Position numbers and translations under genes: made by a program
Shown: positions 16,063-25,039 of the stretch, one piece after another
Numbering within the stretch: position 1 is the stretch's first letter
Layout: the number at the start of each line of letters is the position of its first letter
The notes under the pieces: model-generated
The model's input: the letters and a program-made list of their open reading frames with translations, nothing else
Databases searched by the model: none
Told to the model about the DNA's origin: nothing
NCBI RefSeq assembly: GCF_003583985.1
Contig: NZ_QXML01000001.1
Coordinates: 310,001-374,000, forward strand
Origin: Algoriphagus lacus
GTDB taxonomy: Bacteria > Bacteroidota > Bacteroidia > Cytophagales > Cyclobacteriaceae
Direction of reading: 5' to 3'
Length of the DNA: 64,000 nucleotides

Positions 16063-19000
16063 ATGCTAGATTTTATTGCAAAGGGATTAGCCAAAATTTT
16101 CGGCACCAAATCCGACAGAGATATTAAAGAACTCCTGCCCAAGGTTACTGAAATCAATCAGATTTTCGGATCATTGAAAAGCCTCACTGACGATCAATTG
16201 AGAGCCAAAACTCAGGAAATCAAAGAGATTATTAAGGGCCGATTGAAGGAGATTGACGATAAAATAGCCGAAACCAGAGCTCAAATAGAAGGGCTTCCTG
16301 CTCAGGCAATCCACGAAAAAGATCAACTTTTTACCCAAATCGACAAGCTTGAAAAAGATCGGGATGATGAGTTGGAAAAAGTGCTGGAGGATGTGATGCC
16401 TCAAGCTTTTGCCGTAGTAAAAGAAACCGCTCGCAGATTCAAGGAAAACGGAACACTTGTTGTCAAAGCCTCTCTTCGAGACCGCGAACTAGCTGTTTCC
16501 AAGCCCAACGTGGAAATCCGAGATGAAGAAGCAATCTGGCATAACAAGTGGATGGCCGCCGGCAACGAAGTCGTTTGGGATATGGTTCACTACGATGTAC
16601 AGTTGATCGGAGGGATGGTTCTTCACAAAGGGAAAATTGCCGAAATGGCAACCGGTGAAGGAAAAACATTAGTTTCTACCCTTCCTGCGTTTCTTAATGC
16701 ATTGGCGGGAAGAGGTGTTCACGTGGTAACAGTGAATGATTACCTTGCCAAACGTGACTCCGAATGGAATGCGCCACTTTTTGAATTTCACGGGCTGACA
16801 GTCGATTGTATTGACAAGTACCAGCCAAATTCACCAGGCCGAAAAAGAGCCTATGCTTCGGATATCGTCTACGGGACGAATAATGAGTTTGGATTTGATT
16901 ATCTGCGAGACAATATGGCTCGTGAAGCCGGTGACTTGGTTCAAGGTAAACATCACTTTGCCATGGTCGACGAAGTGGACTCTGTGTTGATTGATGATGC
17001 AAGAACTCCGCTGATCATTTCCGGTCCAGTTCCTCGAGGCGATGTTCACGAGTTTGAACAGATGAAACCAAGGGTTTCTGCATTGGTGGATGAGCAGCGT
17101 AAGTTGGTTCAAGGATTCCTGGCCAATGCCAAAAAGCTGATTGCTGAAGGGAATGAAAAAGAAGGTGGATTGGCACTTTTCAGAGCCTATCGCGGAATTC
17201 CCAAGTACAAGCCGTTAATAAAGTTCCTGTCTGAACCTGGAATACGAGTTGTTTTACAGAAAACAGAAAATTATTATCTCCAGGACAACAAGCGGAATAT
17301 GCCTGAGGCAGATGAGCCGCTTTTGTTCACAATTGATGAGAAAACCAATGTGGTGGATTTGACAGATCGAGGTATCGAGACCATGACCACCAAAAATGAG
17401 GATCCAAGCTTCTTTATCCTTCCGGATATCGGTGTGGTGATTGCTGATTTGGAAAAAGACTCCAGCCTTGACGACAAAGAAAAGCTGATCCGCAAGGAAG
17501 AGGTCATCAAAGACTATGGGGTAAAAGCTCAGCGAATCCATACCGTAAACCAATTGCTCAAAGCGTACTGCATGTTTGAGCGGGATACCGAGTACATCAT
17601 TGTGGATGGAAAAGTAAAAATCGTAGATGAGCAGACGGGTCGTGTGATGGAAGGCCGTCGATATTCTGATGGTTTACATCAAGCAATTGAAGCAAAGGAA
17701 AACGTTAAAGTGGAGGATGCCACCCAGACCTACGCTACTATTACGCTCCAGAACTATTTCCGTATGTACCATAAGCTGGCCGGTATGACTGGTACAGCAG
17801 AGACAGAAGCAGGAGAATTCTGGGAGATCTACAAGTTGGACGTGGTGGTGATTCCGACTAACAAGCCCATCATCCGTCAGGATCGGGAGGACAAAGTGTA
17901 CAAAACTGTCCGTGAGAAATTCAATGCGGTAACAGACGAAATCAACGAATTAGTGGCTCAGGGAAGGCCAGTCTTGGTGGGTACGACTTCAGTCGAAATC
18001 TCAGAAGTACTTAGCCGAATGCTGACGCTAAAGAAAATTCCTCATCAGGTTCTCAACGCCAAGCAGCATGCCCGCGAAGCGGATATTGTTGCGGAAGCAG
18101 GGAAGTCTGGAACAGTGACGATAGCTACCAACATGGCGGGTCGGGGTACCGATATCAAATTGACTCCGGAATCCAGAAAAGCAGGAGGTCTTGCCATCAT
18201 CGGTACGGAACGTCACGAATCCCGTCGGGTAGACCGGCAGTTGAGAGGTCGTTCCGGTCGTCAGGGTGATGTGGGCTCTTCTCAATTCTTTGTTTCTTTG
18301 GAAGACAGCTTAATGCGTCTGTTCGGATCAGACCGAATCGCAAAACTGATGGACCGAATGGGCCTTGAAGAAGGCGAAGTGATTCAGCACAGCATGATCA
18401 CCAAGTCCATCGAACGGGCTCAGAAAAAAGTAGAGGAAAACAACTTCGGAACCCGTAAGCGATTGCTGGAGTATGACGATGTAATGAACTCTCAGCGAGA
18501 GGTGGTCTACAAGCGTCGAAGAAATGCCCTCAAAGGAGAGCGATTGGAGCTCGATATTCTCAACATCGTCTATGATGTTTGCGAAAGCATGGTCGAAATG
18601 GGCAAATCCACAGGAGATTCGGAAAACCTGAGAATGAACGTATTCACCACTTTGGGGGTGGATTATCACATTTCAGAAAATGATTTGAAGACGAAAGATG
18701 CAGCCAAACTGACTCAGGAATTGTATGCAGTTGCTTTCGATAGCTATCAGAAGAAAAATGAGCTAATTGCCCAAACTGCCTTGCCTATTTTCAAGAGAGT
18801 TCAAGATGAAAGAGGCGGAACTGTCAAGGACATCATGGTGCCGATTTCCGATGGAATCAAGCAGATCGGAGTGGTTTGTAATTTGGAAGCAACAATCCAA
18901 AGTGAGGGTCGTGAATTGATCCGAGCCATAGAGAAGAATGTGGCCTTGGCCATTATCGACCAAAACTGGAAAGAGCACCTTCGTGATATGGATGACCTGA

Positions 19001-19443
19001 AGCAGTCGGTTCAAAATGCGGTTTATGAGCAAAAGGACCCGCTTTTGATCTATAAATTTGAGGCTTTTGAGATGTTTAAGCGATTTATTGGCAAGCTGAA
19101 TGAGGACATGATTTCCTTCCTTTCCAGAGCTGATCTCCCAAGACAAGACCCGACACAGGTTCAACAGGCTCAAACCCAAAGAGCTCCTGAACCAAAGCTT
19201 CAAACCTCAAAGGCGGATGCAGGAAGTACCTTGAATCCAGGCGCAAATCGTGCCGCGGCTGCAGCTGCAAGTGCTGGTCGACCAGCACCACAGCCAATAG
19301 CTCCACGAAAGGTTGAAAAAGTAATTGGCAGGAACGATAAAGTGACAGTTAAATATTCTGATGGCACGACCAAAACAGATGTGAAATACAAAAGCGTTGA
19401 GCAGGATGTCGCTGACGGAAAATGTGTTGTGATCGAAAACTAA
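16063..19443 (+). CDS. secA: Preprotein translocase subunit SecA
   Basis: SecA is the motor ATPase that pushes preproteins through SecYEG. Walker A is ATGEGKT (ending Lys201-Thr202), the DEAD-like box starts at Asp303 (DEVDSVLIDDAR, with DD where many SecAs have DE), and helicase motifs GTTSVE, TNMAGRGTDI and GRSGRQGD follow. At 1126 residues it is far longer than E. coli SecA (901). The surplus lies mainly at about 350-460, inside the preprotein cross-linking domain, and in a spacer at 60-120. The C-terminus ends in an Ala/Pro/Gln linker and a short basic-acidic tail without the Cys zinc motif. These traits are usual in Bacteroidota. Confidence 0.97.
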   Translation: MLDFIAKGLAKIFGTKSDRDIKELLPKVTEINQIFGSLKSLTDDQLRAKTQEIKEIIKGRLKEIDDKIAETRAQIEGLPAQAIHEKDQLFTQIDKLEKDRDDELEKVLEDVMPQAFAVVKETARRFKENGTLVVKASLRDRELAVSKPNVEIRDEEAIWHNKWMAAGNEVVWDMVHYDVQLIGGMVLHKGKIAEMATGEGKTLVSTLPAFLNALAGRGVHVVTVNDYLAKRDSEWNAPLFEFHGLTVDCIDKYQPNSPGRKRAYASDIVYGTNNEFGFDYLRDNMAREAGDLVQGKHHFAMVDEVDSVLIDDARTPLIISGPVPRGDVHEFEQMKPRVSALVDEQRKLVQGFLANAKKLIAEGNEKEGGLALFRAYRGIPKYKPLIKFLSEPGIRVVLQKTENYYLQDNKRNMPEADEPLLFTIDEKTNVVDLTDRGIETMTTKNEDPSFFILPDIGVVIADLEKDSSLDDKEKLIRKEEVIKDYGVKAQRIHTVNQLLKAYCMFERDTEYIIVDGKVKIVDEQTGRVMEGRRYSDGLHQAIEAKENVKVEDATQTYATITLQNYFRMYHKLAGMTGTAETEAGEFWEIYKLDVVVIPTNKPIIRQDREDKVYKTVREKFNAVTDEINELVAQGRPVLVGTTSVEISEVLSRMLTLKKIPHQVLNAKQHAREADIVAEAGKSGTVTIATNMAGRGTDIKLTPESRKAGGLAIIGTERHESRRVDRQLRGRSGRQGDVGSSQFFVSLEDSLMRLFGSDRIAKLMDRMGLEEGEVIQHSMITKSIERAQKKVEENNFGTRKRLLEYDDVMNSQREVVYKRRRNALKGERLELDILNIVYDVCESMVEMGKSTGDSENLRMNVFTTLGVDYHISENDLKTKDAAKLTQELYAVAFDSYQKKNELIAQTALPIFKRVQDERGGTVKDIMVPISDGIKQIGVVCNLEATIQSEGRELIRAIEKNVALAIIDQNWKEHLRDMDDLKQSVQNAVYEQKDPLLIYKFEAFEMFKRFIGKLNEDMISFLSRADLPRQDPTQVQQAQTQRAPEPKLQTSKADAGSTLNPGANRAAAAAASAGRPAPQPIAPRKVEKVIGRNDKVTVKYSDGTTKTDVKYKSVEQDVADGKCVVIEN

Positions 19444-19449
19444 ATTGAA

Positions 19450-19992
19450 ATGAGGAAAATCTGGGTACTTGGGATTTTGGTGCTTTTAGGCGGATGCAAA
19501 AGCATGGGCTCGGCTTCAGTATCTGGACCTGAGGCATTTTCCAATTATCAGGAAAACCTGACGGGATCCCTTCCTGAATATCCTGATTTTCAAGTTTCCA
19601 CTCAGGAAGCTAAATCCGTAGCACCCTCCACCTCTGTTCAATCCGTTGATTCAAGTTTGGATGAAGTGCAAAAAAGACTGACCGAGAAGAATAAGTCGGA
19701 GCCGTATTTCAACGGGTATACCGTGTTAGTTTATTCAGGAATCGACCGAAATCAGGCATTCAGAACTAGGGATGAGATTGCTTCTTATTTTCCGGAGATT
19801 TCTCCCGAAATGCAGTACCAAGAACCTCGGTATTTAGTCAAAATCGGAAGGTTTGCTTATAAGTTTGAAGCACAAAAAAGCTTTTCCCGAATCAAAACAA
19901 TGTTTCCCACTGCCCGAATTGTTCAGGATCGCTTCCAGCGCAAAGAGTACGTGGCACCGCAGCTAAATCCAAATGCTCAAGGACAAAATTAA
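19450..19992 (+). CDS. SPOR-domain-like lipoprotein
   Basis: The 180-residue protein has a lipoprotein signal with the lipobox LLGGC (Cys16), a low-complexity Ser/Pro/Gln linker (about 20-75), and a C-terminal domain at about 85-165 of SPOR type (YFNGYTVLVYSG, then PRYLVKIGRFAYKFEAQKSF). SPOR domains bind peptidoglycan stripped of stem peptides, so a role at septa or in the envelope is likely. It starts 6 bases after secA and overlaps the amidohydrolase gene by 20 bases. The domain call rests on pattern, not alignment. Confidence 0.78.
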   Translation: MRKIWVLGILVLLGGCKSMGSASVSGPEAFSNYQENLTGSLPEYPDFQVSTQEAKSVAPSTSVQSVDSSLDEVQKRLTEKNKSEPYFNGYTVLVYSGIDRNQAFRTRDEIASYFPEISPEMQYQEPRYLVKIGRFAYKFEAQKSFSRIKTMFPTARIVQDRFQRKEYVAPQLNPNAQGQN

Positions 19993-21163
19993 ATCCCTGG
20001 CCCAGGCCTACAAGAAGGAAGTCATCGCCAATCGGAGACACCTACATGCCAATCCTGAGCTTTCCTTCAAAGAATTCAAAACAGCTGAATTTGTAGAAGG
20101 TAAACTCAGGGAAATCGGAATTTCTGAAATTGAAAAAAAAGCCACCACGGGTTGGTCGGCACTGATCAAAGGTAAAAATCCTGAAAAAAAGGTCGTTGCT
20201 CTTCGGGCAGACATGGATGCCCTTCCCATCATCGAGGCAAACGATGTTCCCTACAAATCCCAAAATCCAGGTGTCATGCATGCATGCGGGCACGATGCCC
20301 ACACGGCTTCCCTTTTGGGTGCAGCAAAAATCCTGAATGAAGTCAAAGATCAATTTGAGGGAACAATCAAGCTCATTTTCCAACCGGGAGAGGAATTGGT
20401 TCCAGGTGGAGCTTCATTGATGATCAAGGATAAAGTGCTGGAAAATCCCCGTCCGAATGCAATCCTTGGCCAACATGTAATGCCGATGATTCCTGCTGGA
20501 AAAGTGGGTTTTCGCCCGGGATTGTACATGGCGAGCACTGATGAGCTATATATTACAGTTACTGGAAAAGGGGGGCACGGCGCCATGCCGGAGACCTTCA
20601 TTGATCCTGTACTTATTGCTTCGCACATGATTGTAGCGCTGCAGCAGATTGTGAGCCGGGTAGCCAATCCGAAAATTCCTTCTGTCCTTTCGTTTGGACG
20701 GGTGGAGGCTTTGGGTGCCACCAATGTGATTCCAAATGAAGTAAAAATTCAAGGCACTTTCCGAACGCTGGATGAAGCCTGGAGAGCAAAAGCCCATGAG
20801 AAAATGCTTCAAATCGCGCAGGGTATTGTCGAAGGAATGGGAGGTCGCCTGGACTTTGAAATCCGAAAAGGCTATCCTTTCCTTAAAAATGAGCCAGAAC
20901 TGACTGCCCGATCCATGGAAGCAGCCAGGGAATATCTGGGTGAAGAAAATGTACTGGACTTGGATATTTGGATGGCAGCTGAGGATTTCGCCTTTTTTTC
21001 TCAGGAAATCGACGGCTGCTTCTATCGCCTAGGTACCCGAAATGAAGCTCGTGGTATCGTATCGGGTGTGCATACTCCGACTTTTGACATTGAGGAAGAT
21101 GCGCTCGAGATAGGTGCCGGCTTGATGGCTTGGTTGGCGGTGTCTGAACTTGCTAAAGGATAA
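19973..21163 (+). CDS. M20D family amidohydrolase (ILR1/HipO-like)
   Basis: This 396-residue zinc peptidase-like enzyme hydrolyses N-acyl amino acids or related amides. Metal-binding and catalytic pieces are seen: LRADMDALP (about 77-85), MHACGHDAHTA (about 101-111), QPGEE (about 138-142), KGGHGAMPE (dimerisation domain, about 198) and EDFAFF near the end. The Cys in HACGHD is typical of the M20D branch, which includes hippurate and indole-acetyl-amino acid hydrolases. No signal peptide is seen. It overlaps the lipoprotein gene by 20 bases. Confidence 0.9.
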   Translation: MLKDKIKSLAQAYKKEVIANRRHLHANPELSFKEFKTAEFVEGKLREIGISEIEKKATTGWSALIKGKNPEKKVVALRADMDALPIIEANDVPYKSQNPGVMHACGHDAHTASLLGAAKILNEVKDQFEGTIKLIFQPGEELVPGGASLMIKDKVLENPRPNAILGQHVMPMIPAGKVGFRPGLYMASTDELYITVTGKGGHGAMPETFIDPVLIASHMIVALQQIVSRVANPKIPSVLSFGRVEALGATNVIPNEVKIQGTFRTLDEAWRAKAHEKMLQIAQGIVEGMGGRLDFEIRKGYPFLKNEPELTARSMEAAREYLGEENVLDLDIWMAAEDFAFFSQEIDGCFYRLGTRNEARGIVSGVHTPTFDIEEDALEIGAGLMAWLAVSELAKG

Positions 21164-21186
21164 TCTTCCCTTAACCTCTAAAAATC

Positions 21187-21212
21187 AGCGAAGGACTATC
21201 TTCGCTTTTTTA
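21187..21212 (+). terminator. Terminator after the amidohydrolase gene
   Basis: AGCGAAG (21187-21193) pairs with CTTCGCT (21200-21206), followed by a run of T. It ends the dapF/secA/amidohydrolase run. Confidence 0.8.
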
Positions 21213-21313
21213 TTTACAAATCATGAAATCGAGCATTTTCCTTTGCCATCTGAATTAGGATTTATATAGCATGCGAGATTCCATGTGGCCATATGAAAAT
21301 CAATTATCAACAC

Positions 21314-22087
21314 ATGAAAAGAATACAAACCCTCACTTTTACCCTCTTCTTTAGCCTTTTGGTTTCTCAGGCATTTGCCTGGGGACAAATCGGGCACTAC
21401 CTGATTGGTTTTATGGCTGAAAAGCAAATGAAAAAATCAACCCGAAAAAAGGTAGAAAGAGTACTGTATCCGATGTCTTTGGGACGAAGCGGAACTTGGA
21501 TGGACGAAATCAGATCAGACAAGAGCTTTGACTATGCCACCACATGGCATTACCTCAACAGTAAAAACGGAGAGTATAACCCGTCGACTCAGGAAAAAGG
21601 CGGAGATGCCTATGAGGCAATTCAACGGATTAAAGCTGAGCTGAAAGCAGGAGGTCTAGATCCAAAAACGGAATCCGAAAAACTCAAAATGCTGATCCAC
21701 ATGGTGGAGGATATCCATCAACCCTTGCACGTTGGGACTGGAGATGATCGCGGTGGAAATGATGTGAAGATTGAGTTTTTCAATCAACCAACCAACCTTC
21801 ATGCACTTTGGGACAGTGGAATGATAGACCGTCAGGGTATGAGCTATTCCGAAATCGGAACAGAACTTTACAGAAGATTGACTCCCGAAATGCAGGCCAA
21901 ATACCGGGCAGCGACAATGGAAGATTGGCTCAAGGAGGCTGTCAGCTATCGACCGATGGTTTACAACCTTCCAGAAAACAAAAAGATCAGTTACCAGTAC
22001 ATGTACGAAAATTACAGTATTGCTGAAGAGCGGATGATCGCCGCAAGCGTTAGACTGGCGCAGATACTAGAGGAGATTTATCCTTGA
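21314..22087 (+). CDS. Secreted S1/P1-type nuclease
   Basis: S1/P1 nucleases are tri-zinc enzymes that cut single-stranded DNA and RNA and 3' phosphates. I chose the ATG at 21314, which gives a clean signal peptide (residues 1-22, ending SQAFA). The mature chain then begins with Trp23, which in this family binds zinc through its own N-terminus. An ATG 21 bases upstream would spoil this. Further ligands are in WGQIGHYL, TWMDEIRSD, WHYLN, MLIHMVEDIHQPLHVG and LHALWDSG. Length (257 aa) is normal. It is likely periplasmic or secreted, for nucleic acid scavenging. Confidence 0.93.
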   Translation: MKRIQTLTFTLFFSLLVSQAFAWGQIGHYLIGFMAEKQMKKSTRKKVERVLYPMSLGRSGTWMDEIRSDKSFDYATTWHYLNSKNGEYNPSTQEKGGDAYEAIQRIKAELKAGGLDPKTESEKLKMLIHMVEDIHQPLHVGTGDDRGGNDVKIEFFNQPTNLHALWDSGMIDRQGMSYSEIGTELYRRLTPEMQAKYRAATMEDWLKEAVSYRPMVYNLPENKKISYQYMYENYSIAEERMIAASVRLAQILEEIYP

Positions 22088-22106
22088 AAACCAGAATCTT
22101 TTCAAT

Positions 22107-22147
22107 AACGGCTTTTGTCTCTTAGGATGACGGAAGCCGTTTTTTTA
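22107..22147 (+). terminator. Terminator after the S1/P1 nuclease gene
   Basis: AACGGCTT (22107-22114) pairs with AAGCCGTT (22134-22141) across a 19-base loop, followed by TTTTTT. Confidence 0.7.
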
Positions 22148-22170
22148 TTTTCAAGCCAAACGATTCCCTT

Positions 22171-22821
22171 ATGTCTGTCAAACTTGCTATCGCGGAAGAC
22201 AACAGCTTTTTGCTCAAAGCTATTTTGGATAAACTCGCCCTTTTTTCCGATTTGGAAGTGAAGTTTCACGCCTATAATGGGCAGGAACTCATGGATAAAC
22301 TTGAAAAAGATTCCAATGTCCATCTCATTTTAATGGATATCGAGATGCCCAAAATGAATGGAATTGAGGCTGTGGAATTAATTTCTCAGAAGTATCCTCA
22401 AATCAAAAACATCATGTTGACGGTGTTTGATGACGATGAAAATATCTTTCGGGCGATTCAGGCAGGAGCCAATGGGTATTTTCTGAAGGAAGTAGATCCC
22501 CTAACTCTCCACCAGGGCATCTTGGATACCCTGGATGGCGGTGCGGCAATGACTCCCTCCATTGCGATGAAAGCTCTCAAGCTTCTTCGTAATCCTCCCA
22601 AGTTTGAAGAAACCAAAGAGGAAATCAATTTGACTGCTCGGGAAATCGATATTCTGGAGCAAACTTCCAAAGGGTTGAATTACAATCAGATCGGGGAAAA
22701 CCTATTTATTTCTCCGAAAACAGTGAGGAAGCACTTGGAAAACATTTATGGAAAACTTCATGTCCATAATAAAATGGAGGCCGTGAATAAGGCAGTCAGA
22801 AACCGGATTATTGAAGGTTAG
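22171..22821 (+). CDS. NarL/LuxR family response regulator (no adjacent kinase)
   Basis: The 216-residue protein has an N-terminal receiver domain with the acidic pair Glu9/Asp10 and phospho-acceptor Asp56 (LILMDIEMPKMNG), the conserved Lys in GYFLKE, and a C-terminal LuxR-type helix-turn-helix at about 150-208 (LTAREIDILEQTSKGLNYNQ, then SPKTVRKHLENIYGKL). It should dimerise and bind DNA when phosphorylated. No histidine kinase gene lies nearby, so it is an orphan in this window. It stands between the nuclease gene and the convergent dsbD. Confidence 0.92.
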   Translation: MSVKLAIAEDNSFLLKAILDKLALFSDLEVKFHAYNGQELMDKLEKDSNVHLILMDIEMPKMNGIEAVELISQKYPQIKNIMLTVFDDDENIFRAIQAGANGYFLKEVDPLTLHQGILDTLDGGAAMTPSIAMKALKLLRNPPKFEETKEEINLTAREIDILEQTSKGLNYNQIGENLFISPKTVRKHLENIYGKLHVHNKMEAVNKAVRNRIIEG

Positions 22822-22860
22822 ACAATCAGGAATTTAGAGTGAAAAATGTGGGAGAAAGTA

Positions 22861-24951
22861 TTACTTAATGCTCTTTTCAAATTCCTTTTTCGCCCCATCC
22901 AAAAACTCTATAAAGGCCGCGATATCCGTATTGTATCCTCTTGGTTTGGCCACAAGTCGCTCATTATGATCAAGAATGACATAATAGGGCTGTGCGTTGT
23001 TGTTGAACCGGGTGATCTGGAAATCAGCGTTTTGCTTGCCTAGCGTTTTTTTCAGCTTGCCATCATAGCTCGAGGTGTACCATTCGCTTTCCGGCAGTTC
23101 CAGTCGTTCGTCGATATAGAGGGCCACCATGACAAAGTCTTCCTTCAATCGCTTCAATACTTGTGGATCCACCCACACATTTTCCTCCATCTTTCGGCAA
23201 TTGACACAGCCGTGGCCGGTAAAGTCAATCAGAAGAGGTTTTCCTTCCCGCTTGGCTGCAGCCAAAGCTTGTTCGTAATCAAAGTAGCCGGGAATTCCAT
23301 GTGGAATCTTTAACCGATCCGCATACTTGATCACTTCATCGGAAGTGATCACAGATTCTTCAGAGGTAATTCCCTCCTCAAGCTTAAACTGCTGTGTAGT
23401 AATCGGAGGCAAATAGCCACTGAGAATTTTGAGTGGGGCTCCCCAAAGCCCAGGAATCATGTGTACCACAAAAGTAAAGGTCAGCAATGCCAGAAGTAAG
23501 CGTGGTACGCCAATATGCTCCAACTTGGAATCGTGAGGCAAGCGGATTTTTCCCAATAGGTAAAGTCCCAGAGCCGAGAAAATCACGATCCAGATGGCTA
23601 GGAAGATATCCCGATCCAAAATACCCCAATGGTAAACGAGATCAGCTATGGAAAGGAATTTGAAGGCCAAAGCCAATTCCAAAAAGCCCAAAACGACTTT
23701 GACTGTATTTAACCAACCCCCGGACTTTGGCAATCGCTGCATCCACTCTGGGAAAATGGCGAAAAGTGTAAATGGGATCGCAAATGCCAACCCAAAGGAA
23801 AACATTCCCATGATTGGTTTGACCAATTCACCTCCAGCGGAGGAAATCAGGATCGATCCCACAATTGGTCCGGTGCAAGAGAATGAAACCAACACCAGTG
23901 TGAAGGCCATAAAGAATACACCACCCAATCCTCCTTTTTCGGCTTTGGCGTCGATTTTATTCACAAAGCTCGATGGAAGAGTCAGTTCGAACATACCCAA
24001 AAACGCCAAGGCAAACACGATAAAGATCCCAAAGAAAAACACATTCGGTATCCAGTGAGTCGCCAGCCAATTGGCAAATTCAGGGCCCTGAATCGCTGCC
24101 ACGGCCGTTCCGGCAATGGTGTAAATCCCGATGATTGAAACCCCATAAATAAACGCTTGGCGGATTCCTTCCGACCGTTTTTTGGTTCGCCCGGTAAAGA
24201 AACTCACCGTCATCGGAATCATTGGAAACACGCAAGGAGTTACCAAAGCCGCCAATCCTGCTAAAAACGCCAAAACCATAAATCCCCAAACAGACTCGGA
24301 TTCACCTTCTGGGGTGAAGTCCTGGGGTTCAGAAGTGGTCTCAGTTTCTGCTACTTCTAGGACAAAAGGGGAATCGGTTGAGCTTGAATCCTCGGAAATG
24401 ACTTCTAATTCTTCTGAAATAGCTGGTGCAACTTCTTCGATGGTTGATTGCGGCTTAGGCGCACCTTCTTTCGCCGTAAACTTGATCTCAATGTCCTGCT
24501 CGTAATTGATGCATTGCCCGGTCAGATCGGAGCACATTTGGTATTCCAGCGAACCTTTGATTATTCCGGATGTGGTTTGGATCGTGATCGGCTGTTCAAA
24601 CCGCCCTTTTCCCATAAAATAAGTGACATCCCCTTCCCAGACCTCGTCAAATTTCTTTTTGGGATTGATGGCCTTCAGTTTGGAAGCTACTGCAAAATCT
24701 CCTGATTCAGCAGGAACAAATTCGGTCAAAAGCGGTCCCAAATCCTTGTCAAAATCATTGGAATATACATACCAACCCATCGGAATCTCTGCCTCCATGA
24801 CCACCGTGGCTTTTTCTCCCACTTGAAGTGCTGCCGGCTCAAGGGTAAACGTCCACTTGGGAGGCTTCACCAGTTGGGCTTGCGCAATGAAGGAGATCAA
24901 AAGAAAAACCGGAAGCAAAAGCTTACCGATTTTTTTGGAACTGGAGGTCAT
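22861..24951 (-). CDS. dsbD: Protein-disulfide reductase DsbD
   Basis: DsbD carries electrons from cytoplasmic thioredoxin to the periplasm. The 696-residue protein has a signal peptide (about 1-25), an N-terminal immunoglobulin-like domain (about 30-155) with Cys in MCSDLTGQC, an acidic Ser/Thr/Glu linker (about 165-220), eight or so membrane helices (about 225-500) with the redox Cys in VTPCVFPMIP and FSCTGPIVG, and a C-terminal thioredoxin domain with CVNCRKME (near 582). All three redox parts are present. It stands between the convergent regulator and the dipeptidase gene on the same strand. Confidence 0.94.
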   Translation of the reverse strand: MTSSSKKIGKLLLPVFLLISFIAQAQLVKPPKWTFTLEPAALQVGEKATVVMEAEIPMGWYVYSNDFDKDLGPLLTEFVPAESGDFAVASKLKAINPKKKFDEVWEGDVTYFMGKGRFEQPITIQTTSGIIKGSLEYQMCSDLTGQCINYEQDIEIKFTAKEGAPKPQSTIEEVAPAISEELEVISEDSSSTDSPFVLEVAETETTSEPQDFTPEGESESVWGFMVLAFLAGLAALVTPCVFPMIPMTVSFFTGRTKKRSEGIRQAFIYGVSIIGIYTIAGTAVAAIQGPEFANWLATHWIPNVFFFGIFIVFALAFLGMFELTLPSSFVNKIDAKAEKGGLGGVFFMAFTLVLVSFSCTGPIVGSILISSAGGELVKPIMGMFSFGLAFAIPFTLFAIFPEWMQRLPKSGGWLNTVKVVLGFLELALAFKFLSIADLVYHWGILDRDIFLAIWIVIFSALGLYLLGKIRLPHDSKLEHIGVPRLLLALLTFTFVVHMIPGLWGAPLKILSGYLPPITTQQFKLEEGITSEESVITSDEVIKYADRLKIPHGIPGYFDYEQALAAAKREGKPLLIDFTGHGCVNCRKMEENVWVDPQVLKRLKEDFVMVALYIDERLELPESEWYTSSYDGKLKKTLGKQNADFQITRFNNNAQPYYVILDHNERLVAKPRGYNTDIAAFIEFLDGAKKEFEKSIK

Positions 24952-25039
24952 GAGTGATTGGGATTTACTCTGGCAAACAAGGATTTAGGTATTGGGGTTC
25001 GAATTTAGAATGAATTGGCTTGGCTTAAAGCGACTTTGA

